DNA from: JAIOSM01 sp964593725
GTDB lineage: Bacteria; Desulfobacterota; Desulfobacteria; Desulfobacterales; Desulfobacteraceae
Assembly: GCA_964593725.1 (NCBI GenBank)
Contig: CAZQJS010000011.1
Span: forward strand, 16,211-80,210
Length of the DNA stretch: 64,000 nucleotides
Direction: 5' to 3'
The notes beneath the pieces are model-generated. The model searched no databases. It was given only the letters and a program-made list of their open reading frames with translations, and was not told the DNA's origin. The translations under genes and the position numbers were made by a program. Position 1 is the first letter of the stretch. Every line of letters starts with the position of its first letter. Shown here piece by piece: positions 35,124-43,122 of this stretch.

Positions 35124-35168
35124 TAAAAAAATTAAAGCTGAAAAGTAGTATTACTTATCAGCTTTAAT
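35124..35168 (-). terminator. Intrinsic terminator of tRNA-Lys
   Basis: An 11-base perfect stem (ATTAAAGCTGA with TCAGCTTTAAT) with an A-A mismatch, a further 5-base stem and a GTAT loop lies 7 bases beyond the encoded CCA. On the minus strand it runs straight into a T-tract at about 35133-35124. It should stop tRNA transcription from entering the polysaccharide locus. Confidence 0.8.
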
Positions 35169-35174
35169 ACGATC

Positions 35175-35250
35175 TGGTGGGCCGTCAGGGACTCGAACCC
35201 GGGACCTACTGATTAAGAGTCAGTTGCTCTACCAGTTGAGCTAACGGCCC
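35175..35250 (-). tRNA. tRNA-Lys (anticodon CTT)
   Basis: A 76-base tRNA on the minus strand. Acceptor GGGCCGT pairs with ACGGCCC; the anticodon arm is ACTGA-CTCTTAA-TCAGT, giving anticodon CTT for Lys AAG codons. The T-arm has GGTTCGAGTC, and A73 with CCA is encoded at 35178-35175. All stems close without mismatches. Confidence 0.95.
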
Positions 35251-35274
35251 AGTCATTTTTTAAAAACGAAGAAT

Positions 35275-35303
35275 AAATTATCAGTGATAGCCATATATGT
35301 CAA
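35275..35303 (-). promoter_or_regulatory. Promoter of tRNA-Lys
   Basis: On the minus strand, a perfect TTGACA (35303-35298) is followed after 17 bases by TAATTT (35280-35275). This places the start about 18 bases before the tRNA 5' end at 35250. Confidence 0.7.
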
Positions 35304-35351
35304 TCTTTTTTTAGATTGAAGAAAATATAAAAAAAATATATAAGAAACAGA

Positions 35352-35379
35352 TTGACCATTGATTTATGAATATTAATAT
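35352..35379 (+). promoter_or_regulatory. Candidate promoter of hemL
   Basis: TTGACC (35352-35357) and TAATAT (35374-35379) are 16 bases apart, 25-40 bases upstream of the hemL start. The region is very AT-rich, so other -10 choices exist. Confidence 0.5.
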
Positions 35380-35403
35380 ATATTATTTTAAGTCTAATTA
35401 TAA

Positions 35404-36717
35404 ATGGGGAAAGAGATGGTAAACAGATCAGAGGATATTAAAAATTCGGAAAGGCTTTTTATAGAAGCCAAAAATTTTATTCCAGGAGGTGTCAACTCTC
35501 CTGCCAGGGCAATGAAATCTGTTGGCGGATCACCAAGATTCATTAAAAAAGGCAAGGGTTCAAAACTTTATGATGTGGATTCCAACGAGTATATTGACTA
35601 TGTTCTTTCCTGGGGCCCCCTCATCCTTGGCCATTCACACCCGTCTGTTGTTAAGATGCTTGAAAAGACATTAAAGAGTGGTACAAGTTTTGGAGCACCA
35701 AGTGAACTTGAAACAGAACTTGCCCGCATTGTTGTTGACAGGGTTCCATCCGTTGAAAAGGTCAGGATGGTGAATTCCGGAACTGAAGCTGCAATGAGTG
35801 CAATCAGGCTTGCAAGGGGTTTTACCCGGAGGGATATTATTATTAAATTTGACGGGTGTTATCATGGCCATGCAGATACACTCCTGGTTGAGGCCGGCTC
35901 TGGTGTTGCAACCCTTAATATCCCAGGCAGCCCTGGTGTTCCAAAGGAAATTGTTTCCAATACACTCTCCATTAAATATAATGATACAGAAGGGTTTAGA
36001 AAAGTCATGGAAGAAAAAGGCTCCGGGATTGCCTGTGTAATTGTGGAGCCTGTTGCCGGCAACATGGGTATGGTTCTGCCGTGTGCCGGATTTCTTGAGG
36101 CTTTAAGGCAATCTACTTTAGAAAATAACAGCCTTCTGATTTTTGATGAAGTTATGACCGGATTCCGTGTTGCCCGTGACTGCGCCCAGGGTTATTTTAA
36201 TATTCAACCAGACATTACATGTTTTGGAAAGATAATTGGCGGTGGTTTACCAGTGGGTGCCTATGGAGGCAGAAAAGAGATTATGGATCATATAGCTCCT
36301 GAAGGTGATGTTTACCAGGCTGGTACATTGTCGGGTAATCCCCTTGCAATGGCTGCCGGGATAGCGACCCTTAAAGAACTTGATAATGAAGGTCTCTATG
36401 ATGACTTAAACAGAAAAACAGAAAAACTTATTTCAGGGCTTAAGAATATTGCTGACAATGCAGGGTTTGATATTTCAGTTACACGCCTGGGTGCCATGGC
36501 AGGTATCTTTTTTAATAAGTCTGAAATAAATAATTTTGATGATGCCAGAAACTGCGACCTTGAAATGTTTTCAAAGTATTACCATGGAATGTTAAAAAGA
36601 GGAGTTTATCTGCCTCCATCCCAGTTTGAAGCTCTTTTTCTTTCAACTGCCCACACTGATAAAGATATTGAAAACACTCTGAAAGCTGCAAAAGAAACCT
36701 TTGATGAAATCAAGTAA
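35404..36717 (+). CDS. hemL: Glutamate-1-semialdehyde 2,1-aminomutase
   Basis: A 437-residue PLP enzyme that converts glutamate-1-semialdehyde to 5-aminolevulinate, the tetrapyrrole precursor needed for haem and sirohaem. Family motifs are Pro-Gly-Gly-Val-Asn-Ser-Pro-Ala-Arg near 24, Asn-Ser-Gly-Thr-Glu-Ala near 126, Asp-Glu-Val-Met-Thr-Gly-Phe-Arg, and the PLP lysine in Cys-Phe-Gly-Lys-Ile-Ile-Gly-Gly-Gly. A second ATG four codons in (35416) has a better purine-rich site upstream (GGGGA) than the first, so the protein may be four residues shorter. It fits the nearby cytochrome c genes, which consume haem. Confidence 0.95.
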   Translation: MGKEMVNRSEDIKNSERLFIEAKNFIPGGVNSPARAMKSVGGSPRFIKKGKGSKLYDVDSNEYIDYVLSWGPLILGHSHPSVVKMLEKTLKSGTSFGAPSELETELARIVVDRVPSVEKVRMVNSGTEAAMSAIRLARGFTRRDIIIKFDGCYHGHADTLLVEAGSGVATLNIPGSPGVPKEIVSNTLSIKYNDTEGFRKVMEEKGSGIACVIVEPVAGNMGMVLPCAGFLEALRQSTLENNSLLIFDEVMTGFRVARDCAQGYFNIQPDITCFGKIIGGGLPVGAYGGRKEIMDHIAPEGDVYQAGTLSGNPLAMAAGIATLKELDNEGLYDDLNRKTEKLISGLKNIADNAGFDISVTRLGAMAGIFFNKSEINNFDDARNCDLEMFSKYYHGMLKRGVYLPPSQFEALFLSTAHTDKDIENTLKAAKETFDEIK

Positions 36718-36727
36718 ATTATACAAG

Positions 36728-38119
36728 ATGAATCAGAAAAAAATACACCTGATTGCAGCGTGCGGCACTGGCATGGGCACACTTGCCTGTATGCTTAAGG
36801 ATGCAGGGCACAAGGTGTCAGGTTCTGATGAGTTTATTTATCCTCCCATGAGTGATTTTCTTAAGGATCAGGGTATTGAGCTTTTTAACGGGTTCAATTC
36901 TGAAAATCTATCTTCACGGCCAGACATTGTCATCATTGGCAATGCTGTTACAAAGGATAATGTTGAGGCAAAATTTACTTTAGATAATAATATTCCCTAT
37001 CTTTCCATGCCCCAGGCCCTTAACAATTTTTTTGCCCGGGATAAAAAGGTGATTCTGGTTACAGGCACACATGGAAAAACTACTACAGCATCAATAATGG
37101 CCCATGTCCTTTATACAGCAGGATATGACCCCTCCTTCATGATAGGCGGTATATTGAATAACTTTAATTCAAGCTTTCATATTGGTAAAGGCGACTATTT
37201 TGTCATTGAAGGAGATGAGTATGACACAGCTTTTTTTGATAAAGGTGCCAAGTTCATGCATTTTGATCCTTTCATAACAATAAACACAGGTATTGAATTT
37301 GATCATGCAGATATTTTTTCAGATATCACCCATATAAAGGAGGTATTTAAAGGTCTTTTAAAAAAGCTTAAACCTTCATCCCTTCTCATTGCATCCTGCA
37401 ACAGCCATAATCTTGATTCAATTTTAAAATATGCGCCCTGCCCCATTGAAGAATATGGATCTTACAAAAAAACATGGTGGTTCAATGATTATTCTGTTAA
37501 ATCAGGCAAAGCATTTTTCAACATTATATCAAAGGATAAAACCTGGATACCTGTTACAACATCAATGATGGGTAAACACAATGCCATGAATACGACTGCT
37601 GCTGCCTGTGCTTCTGAATACTTAAACATCCCCGGAGATATTTTCTCCAATGCCCTTGCAACCTTTGCAGGTATTAAACGCAGACAGGAGATACGGGGAG
37701 AAAAAAGAGGTGTCACTGTGATGGACGATTTTGCCCATCATCCTTCTGCAGTGAAAGAAACCATTGCAGGGGTCAGGCCTTTTTATTTAAACGGCAGGGT
37801 TCTGGTTGTTTTTGAACCCGGGACCAACACAAGCATGCGTGATATTTTTCAGGATGTTTTCCCTGACTCTTTTCAGGGAGCTGACCTGGTTTGTATTAAA
37901 GAACCGTCCGGGATTGCTAAAATCCCGGCGAATGAAAGAATATCAGCAAAAAAGATAGTAAGTGACTTAAATAATAAGGGTATTAAAGCACTGTATTTTA
38001 ATAATACAAATTCAATAATTGATTTTGTTACAAAGGAATCAAAGCCGGGAGACCTGATACTCATCATGTCCAACAAGGGTTTTGATAATATTCACCTTAA
38101 AATACTTAATAAATTATAA
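36728..38119 (+). CDS. mpl: UDP-N-acetylmuramate:L-Ala-gamma-D-Glu-meso-DAP ligase
   Basis: A Mur-ligase family enzyme that reattaches recycled murein tripeptide to UDP-MurNAc. With the start at 36728 the N-terminus is Met-Asn-Gln-Lys-Lys-Ile-His-Leu-Ile, as in Mpl of Escherichia coli; a start at 36701 would overlap hemL by 17 bases. Motifs: Cys-Gly-Thr-Gly-Met-Gly for UDP binding, ATP loop Thr-Gly-Thr-His-Gly-Lys-Thr-Thr-Thr at about 110-118, Glu-Gly-Asp-Glu-Tyr-Asp-Thr-Ala-Phe-Phe-Asp, and Arg-Arg-Gln-Glu-Ile-Arg-Gly. It follows hemL with a 10-base gap. Confidence 0.92.
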   Translation: MNQKKIHLIAACGTGMGTLACMLKDAGHKVSGSDEFIYPPMSDFLKDQGIELFNGFNSENLSSRPDIVIIGNAVTKDNVEAKFTLDNNIPYLSMPQALNNFFARDKKVILVTGTHGKTTTASIMAHVLYTAGYDPSFMIGGILNNFNSSFHIGKGDYFVIEGDEYDTAFFDKGAKFMHFDPFITINTGIEFDHADIFSDITHIKEVFKGLLKKLKPSSLLIASCNSHNLDSILKYAPCPIEEYGSYKKTWWFNDYSVKSGKAFFNIISKDKTWIPVTTSMMGKHNAMNTTAAACASEYLNIPGDIFSNALATFAGIKRRQEIRGEKRGVTVMDDFAHHPSAVKETIAGVRPFYLNGRVLVVFEPGTNTSMRDIFQDVFPDSFQGADLVCIKEPSGIAKIPANERISAKKIVSDLNNKGIKALYFNNTNSIIDFVTKESKPGDLILIMSNKGFDNIHLKILNKL

Positions 38120-38328
38120 TGAAGAAAAAGAATATCTATAAAATTTTATCCATAGGATGTCTGCACACTTTTTTGTACCTTTATCTCATACCATTTGTAA
38201 TTATACCCACATTTGGTAAAAAAGGACTGAAAGTTGCAATTGCTATAGCCATAGCAATCTCAATCACCATTATATTAACAATTGTAATAGAGAAATCAAA
38301 CAGGAGTAACAAAGATGAAAAAAATTGA
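38119..38328 (+). CDS. Small two-helix membrane protein of unknown function
   Basis: A 69-residue protein whose ATG shares its first base with the last base of the mpl stop (TAATG), so translation is probably coupled. Two hydrophobic segments, about 10-32 and 38-58, the second a run of Ala-Ile repeats, are joined by Gly-Lys-Lys-Gly. Ends are Lys-rich. I do not recognise a family. It overlaps the hemerythrin-like gene by 14 bases, making a three-gene coupled set with mpl. Confidence 0.65.
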   Translation: MKKKNIYKILSIGCLHTFLYLYLIPFVIIPTFGKKGLKVAIAIAIAISITIILTIVIEKSNRSNKDEKN

Positions 38329-38752
38329 ATGGGACAAAGAATTGAGTGTTGATATTCCGGAAATCGATGAACTTCAGAAGAAAATGTTCGCCCTCATCAA
38401 TGCATTAATTGATTTAAAAGAGAAAAATGCCGATGAAAAGGAGTGTGCCAATATGATTTCTGAAATCAGTGAATATAGTAAATATTTTTTCAGTATTGAA
38501 GAAGAGTACTTAAAAAAGAGCAGATATCCGGAATTATCAGAGCATTCCAAAATGCATCGTAAGTTTGAAACCTTTGTCATGGACCTTCGCAGACTTGTAT
38601 CAGATGACAAAAAGAACCTTAATAAAGAGATGATTAATAATTTAAAAGATTTACTGATTGATCATATTAAAATATTTGATCTGAAGTATGTTCCTTTTTT
38701 AAGAATCAATAGCTTTATAGATAAATTTGAAAAGAAAAAAGAAAAAAATTAA
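38315..38752 (+). CDS. Hemerythrin-like protein lacking two iron-ligand histidines
   Basis: A 145-residue four-helix protein of the bacteriohemerythrin family. Trp6, the Leu-Ser-Val-x-Ile-Pro-Glu-Ile-Asp stretch, Tyr71-Pro72 and Tyr125 fit the family. Compared with the classic ligand set, Glu62, His77, His81, His117 and Asp122 are kept, while the His of the Asp-Glu-Gln-His motif is Gln21 and the His of the Tyr-x-x-x-His-Phe motif is Phe58. These two are the terminal ligands of the oxygen-binding iron (Fe2). It may hold a single iron or none and act as a sensor or structural relic. It overlaps the small membrane protein gene. Confidence 0.85.
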   Translation: MKKIEWDKELSVDIPEIDELQKKMFALINALIDLKEKNADEKECANMISEISEYSKYFFSIEEEYLKKSRYPELSEHSKMHRKFETFVMDLRRLVSDDKKNLNKEMINNLKDLLIDHIKIFDLKYVPFLRINSFIDKFEKKKEKN

Positions 38753-38887
38753 AGATTTTCATATCAGGTGACGATATTCAGATGTAACTTAAAAGTGTTG
38801 TTTTTTTTAAAAAAGCGTGCTATGGGCCCAAAAACAAAAAAGTTTTGATAAGCATGATTTTAATACAGGTTCAGGGAGGAACTTTCC

Positions 38888-39121
38888 ATGACTTTTCAAT
38901 ACATAACAATACCATACAGGGAAACAAGCATTGGATCAATTGACCGTGTCAAACATATGCCCCGGGACGGCCGGAAAACCATAACCAGGAAATTCAAAAA
39001 AGACCGGCGTAAAAACAAACAGGACAGGCGGCGTAGTGTCAGAGAAGGAGTATTTGTTGAATTATCAGGTGAAAACAATAGAAGAAAAGTCAAAGACAGA
39101 AGAAAGAAAAGATATCAATAA
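38888..39121 (+). CDS. Small, highly basic protein of unknown function
   Basis: A 77-residue protein with a strong AGGGAGG site 9 bases before the ATG, which argues for a real gene. About 40% of residues are Arg or Lys, arranged in Asp-Arg-Arg repeats (Asp-Arg-Arg-Lys-Asn, Asp-Arg-Arg-Arg-Ser, Asp-Arg-Arg-Lys-Lys), with a short hydrophobic Gly-Val-Phe-Val-Glu-Leu in the middle. The charge suggests nucleic acid or acidic-polymer binding. No family recognised. A terminator-like hairpin begins inside its last codons. Confidence 0.65.
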   Translation: MTFQYITIPYRETSIGSIDRVKHMPRDGRKTITRKFKKDRRKNKQDRRRSVREGVFVELSGENNRRKVKDRRKKRYQ

Positions 39122-39141
39122 CATAGTCTTCTGTTTTTTTT
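39096..39141 (+). terminator. Terminator-like hairpin after the small basic protein gene
   Basis: ACAGAAGA at 39096-39103 pairs with TCTTCTGT at 39127-39134 around a 23-base loop and is followed by eight Ts. The left arm lies within the coding end, so translation could affect folding. Stem is short, so efficiency is uncertain. Confidence 0.5.
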
Positions 39142-39248
39142 AAATCAACTCTTACCTATGATACCCTGGTTCACTTCTGTTTTATCCTTGCTATATTTAA
39201 TAAATTTTGCTTGTTTTAAGATTCTATTCTTTATAAATTATCAGAATC

Positions 39249-41036
39249 ATGCAAAATAAAATTAAAATTCTTTTTAAGGCAGGCTTTTTTTTAAGTATTG
39301 ATTATTTTTTTGCTGTAACACTCATGGAAATTGCAAAGGAAGATGATCCCATTGTTGCAATGACGGCTGCTCTTATATCCAGATTCTCCAGAAACGGACA
39401 CCTTTGCATTGACATGAATAAAACTGCAGGCAAGTCTGTTATACTCACCGATTTTAATACCATTCCAAAAGATTTATTAATTAACCAAAAAGATTACAAA
39501 AAACTCATTGATATTAAGCTGCCTTTAATAACTAATTGGGAAAATGCCCTTAAAAAAAGCTCTGTTGTCGGAGACAACACTGATTATCCCATTGTCCTTG
39601 ACCAGAATAAAAAAATTTTTCTTGCAAAATATTATGATTTCCAGACAAGAACAGTTCAAAACATAAAAAAAAGAGTTGGATTATTAAAGCCTGATGTTTC
39701 CGCCTCAGCCCTTGAATATGAACTTGATAAGATATTTATTGATAAAAACATCCCATGTTCTCCTGATCAGAGGGCCGGGTACATTAAACAGAAAAATGCT
39801 GTTAAAATGGCAGTTAAAAATAATTTTCTGATTATTACAGGTGGACCTGGTACAGGTAAAACATATATAACTGACAAAATAGCTTATATTTTAAAAAAGC
39901 TTTCCTTGTCACACTCCATTGACATAGTTAACACAGCGCCTACCGGCAAGGCTGCATCAAAACTTGAACACGGATTAACCATACACAGGCTCCTTGGGAT
40001 AAATAAAGAAAAAGCATATGAACACAGGACCATGCAGGGATACATTACTGCAGATCTTGTAATAATTGATGAAGCATCAATGATTGACATTGCCCTCATG
40101 ACAAAGCTTATGGAGGCAATACCAATCAAAGCAAGAGTCATAATCATGGGAGATGACAATCAACTTGGCTCCATTGGAGCAGGCTCTGTTTTTTCAGATA
40201 TCTGCAGATCAGATTCACTTAAGAACTACATTGTAAATCTTGAATATAATTTCAGATCCGGCAGTGAAAAAGGATTGAATAAACTTGCCCATGCCGTCAG
40301 AACCGGGGATGAAAAAAGGGTTGAACAAATCATTTCTTCCGTTAAATCAGGAACATATGAAGATATCACATTTATTGATATGAAAAACCCTTTAGAAGCT
40401 CTGCCCAGGCTTAAATCCATTATTAAAACAGGGTATGCGCCTGTTTTACTTGAAAATGACATTAATGCAGCCTTTGAAAAACTTGAAGATTTCAAAATCC
40501 TCTGCTGTCACAAAAAAACTGATTTTGGATCAGCAGGTTTAAATACAATGACAGAAAAAATGGCAGAAAAAATTTTACACAGCAATAAGATCCATGATAT
40601 AAAAAACTCTTTAATCAGATCAATTTTAATGATTACAAAAAATGATTATAATAAATCTTTGTTCAATGGGGACATTGGAATGCTTGTAAAGCAATCTTCT
40701 GAATATAAAGCAGTGTTTATGGATCAAAACTCCTCTTTAAAATATTATAACAGATCAGAACTTAAAACCCATGAGGTTGCCTTTGCAATTACTGTGCATA
40801 AAAGTCAGGGCTCTGAATTCGATCATGTCCTTTTGATTCTGCCCCCTGAGCTTACCATGGTTATGAACAGAAAACTTATATATACAGCAATTACCAGGGC
40901 CAGAAAAAAACTGACCATTGCAGGCACCCTTAAAGTTTTGAAGAAAGCTGTTTCCATTGACTCACAAAGGGAATCAGGAATCACAGGCCTACTTGACAAA
41001 GAAATTTCATTAAATGGGCCACAGAGACTATCATAA
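39249..41036 (+). CDS. recD: RecD-like helicase, exodeoxyribonuclease V alpha subunit
   Basis: A 595-residue superfamily 1B helicase, close in length to RecD of RecBCD and lacking the extra N-terminal helix-hairpin-helix part of RecD2. The N-terminal part has Phe-Phe-Ala-Val-Thr-Leu-Met-Glu-Ile. Walker A is Gly-Gly-Pro-Gly-Thr-Gly-Lys-Thr at about 198-205, Walker B Val-Ile-Ile-Asp-Glu-Ala-Ser-Met, and motifs V and VI are Val-His-Lys-Ser-Gln-Gly-Ser-Glu and Thr-Ala-Ile-Thr-Arg-Ala. RecB and RecC are not in the window, unlike the usual recC-recB-recD operon; partners may be encoded elsewhere. It is followed after 6 bases by the DUF374 gene. Confidence 0.88.
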   Translation: MQNKIKILFKAGFFLSIDYFFAVTLMEIAKEDDPIVAMTAALISRFSRNGHLCIDMNKTAGKSVILTDFNTIPKDLLINQKDYKKLIDIKLPLITNWENALKKSSVVGDNTDYPIVLDQNKKIFLAKYYDFQTRTVQNIKKRVGLLKPDVSASALEYELDKIFIDKNIPCSPDQRAGYIKQKNAVKMAVKNNFLIITGGPGTGKTYITDKIAYILKKLSLSHSIDIVNTAPTGKAASKLEHGLTIHRLLGINKEKAYEHRTMQGYITADLVIIDEASMIDIALMTKLMEAIPIKARVIIMGDDNQLGSIGAGSVFSDICRSDSLKNYIVNLEYNFRSGSEKGLNKLAHAVRTGDEKRVEQIISSVKSGTYEDITFIDMKNPLEALPRLKSIIKTGYAPVLLENDINAAFEKLEDFKILCCHKKTDFGSAGLNTMTEKMAEKILHSNKIHDIKNSLIRSILMITKNDYNKSLFNGDIGMLVKQSSEYKAVFMDQNSSLKYYNRSELKTHEVAFAITVHKSQGSEFDHVLLILPPELTMVMNRKLIYTAITRARKKLTIAGTLKVLKKAVSIDSQRESGITGLLDKEISLNGPQRLS

Positions 41037-41042
41037 AATTCC

Positions 41043-41699
41043 ATGGGAAAAAAATTTAAAAAAAAACTTCTTAAAAGTACTTTTATAAGTTACCTGTTAA
41101 ATGTGCTGATTAATTTGTACCTTTCTACCATCTGTATCAGGTATGAAAATGAAGAAAAATTTTTAAATCATCTTGAAAACCAGGGCTGTGCTCTCTTAAG
41201 CATATCACACCAGCATTTTTTCCCAAGTTTCAAAGCACTTAAAAAGTATTTAAAATATAATGTGGCAGGCATTGTAAGTAAAAGCAGTGATGGTGATATT
41301 ATGACTGCCATTGGTGAACTCAACGGGTATATCGGCATCAGGGGTTCATCCTCCAGAGGGGGCAAGGAAGCCATGGAAAAAATGATTGAACATCTTAAGG
41401 GTAAAAACAACATTGGAGCAATAGCCCCTGATGGTCCCAAAGGACCACTTGGGATTATAAAACCCGGCACCATAAGAATCGCCCAGAAATCCAGGGCTCT
41501 GATTTTTCCATGCTCTGCTGTTGCAGATTCGGCATGGCATGTTAATTCATGGGATAAAACACTGATCCCCAAACCATTTTCCAGGGTAACAATGAAATTT
41601 GGCAGTGCTGTTTCAGCAGATTCAATAAAAACAGATGCTGATTTTGAAAATAAAAGAGTTCAACTTGAAAACATACTTCAAAAACATATAAAGAAATAA
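41043..41699 (+). CDS. DUF374 lysophospholipid acyltransferase-like protein
   Basis: A 218-residue protein of the DUF374 group, related to LpxL/PlsC acyltransferases. Conserved parts are Leu-Leu-Ser-Ile-Ser-His-Gln-His near 57 (in place of a full HX4D), Ser-Lys-Ser-Ser-Asp-Gly-Asp, Gly-Ser-Ser-Ser-Arg-Gly-Gly and Ala-Pro-Asp-Gly-Pro-Lys-Gly-Pro, the group's signature. It has a hydrophobic N-terminus at about 12-28 and probably works at the membrane on lipid A or phospholipid acylation. Its place between recD and cytochrome maturation genes gives no further clue. Confidence 0.85.
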   Translation: MGKKFKKKLLKSTFISYLLNVLINLYLSTICIRYENEEKFLNHLENQGCALLSISHQHFFPSFKALKKYLKYNVAGIVSKSSDGDIMTAIGELNGYIGIRGSSSRGGKEAMEKMIEHLKGKNNIGAIAPDGPKGPLGIIKPGTIRIAQKSRALIFPCSAVADSAWHVNSWDKTLIPKPFSRVTMKFGSAVSADSIKTDADFENKRVQLENILQKHIKK

Positions 41700-41713
41700 A
41701 GGTCAATTTTAAA

Positions 41714-43120
41714 ATGAGTAAAAATAAAAAACATGATAAAGAAACATATGACCCGGTTTTTAAACAGACCTGGGATTTTTTTGCATCTGTTCATCTTGCA
41801 ATTACTGTGCTTATTTTAATTGCTGCAACATCAATCATCGGCACTATAATTCCCCAGAATGCACCAGATTCCTTTTATGTCCAAAAGTACGGAGAATCTC
41901 TGCACAAACTTTTCCTGGTCCTTGATTTTTACAATATGTACCAGGCCTGGTGGTTTCTTCTGCTATTATTACTGCTTGTTATTAATATAATTGTATGTTC
42001 CATTGACAGACTCAAAAAAACCTGGAAAATAATTTTTCCAAAAACAATAACATTTAACCCGGACAGGTTCAGAAAGCTTAAAACAAACAAAACCTTTAAA
42101 ATCCAGGGTGATTATGAAAAAACCGTGGCACAATTCAAAAAATATCTGTCCGGACGTTTCAAAACAATTATCGAAAAGAGGGAAGATAACTTTACAGCCC
42201 TTTATGTTGAAAAGGGAAGATGGGCAAGGTCTGGTGTATATATTGTTCACATCAGTATTATTCTGCTGCTTATAGGAGCCCTTGCAGGTGCAATATTCGG
42301 ATTTAAGGGCCATATTAACCTTGCAGAGGGAGAAGCTGCAGACACTGTGCCTTTTGACAACAACAAAACAGAAAAACAGTTTGGATTCACTGTAAAATGC
42401 AATTCATTCCTTGTAAAATTTTATGACACAGGCGCACCTGAAGAGTATAAGACAAACATTTCCATATTTGAAAACAATAAAGAAGTTCTGAACCGGGATA
42501 TCATTGTAAATGACCCGCTGCGCTATAAAAAGATTAATTTTTTCCAGTCATCCTATGGTGTTGACTCTGCCGATAATCTTGTGCTGAAAATTGAGAGCAG
42601 GGATTCAAAAATGTTTTATACTGAAAATATTAAAATAAACCAGACCATAAATATTCCTGAAAACGGAGGTAAGTTTACCTTGGTTCGATATCTGCCCCGG
42701 TTCAGTTTCAAGGGACACAATATTGGAGAATCATTCATCGGAACAATAAAGAAACCTGACGGAAAAGAGTTTATGGTTGTTCTGCCTGTGAAATTTTCAA
42801 CCTTTGATAAAATGAGGGGAGGAGATTTTATTTTTGTGGCTGACAAATATACAAAAAAATATTATACCGTACTCCAGGTAACATATGATCCTGGTGTTAT
42901 TTATGTATACGCAGGCTTTATTTTTATGATAGCAGGTTGTTTTATCACCTTTTTCATATCACACCAGAGTATCATGGTTCAGATTACTGAAACCAGGAAT
43001 AATGACCTGGATGTACTGGTCTGCGGAAAGGCAAACAGAAATAACCAGAGTATGAAATTAACCATGGAAAAACTTACTGAAAAATTATCAGGATTACAGA
43101 TAAATAAAAGGAAAAAATAA
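41714..43120 (+). CDS. resB: ResB-like cytochrome c biogenesis protein
   Basis: A 468-residue membrane protein of System II cytochrome c maturation, which with CcsA forms the haem-delivery and ligation complex. Helices lie at about 27-47, 76-96, 172-192 and 400-420, with a large periplasmic domain between the last two. N-terminal Phe-Phe-Ala-Ser-Val-His-Leu-Ala and Gly-Thr-Ile-Ile-Pro-Gln-Asn match the family. It is followed after 2 bases by ccsA and precedes a multihaem cytochrome operon, which would be a client. Confidence 0.88.
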   Translation: MSKNKKHDKETYDPVFKQTWDFFASVHLAITVLILIAATSIIGTIIPQNAPDSFYVQKYGESLHKLFLVLDFYNMYQAWWFLLLLLLLVINIIVCSIDRLKKTWKIIFPKTITFNPDRFRKLKTNKTFKIQGDYEKTVAQFKKYLSGRFKTIIEKREDNFTALYVEKGRWARSGVYIVHISIILLLIGALAGAIFGFKGHINLAEGEAADTVPFDNNKTEKQFGFTVKCNSFLVKFYDTGAPEEYKTNISIFENNKEVLNRDIIVNDPLRYKKINFFQSSYGVDSADNLVLKIESRDSKMFYTENIKINQTINIPENGGKFTLVRYLPRFSFKGHNIGESFIGTIKKPDGKEFMVVLPVKFSTFDKMRGGDFIFVADKYTKKYYTVLQVTYDPGVIYVYAGFIFMIAGCFITFFISHQSIMVQITETRNNDLDVLVCGKANRNNQSMKLTMEKLTEKLSGLQINKRKK

Positions 43121-43122
43121 TC

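Noticed and set aside
41168..41572. 134-codon open frame opposite the DUF374 gene
   Set aside because: Fully inside a conserved acyltransferase gene and without its own signals.
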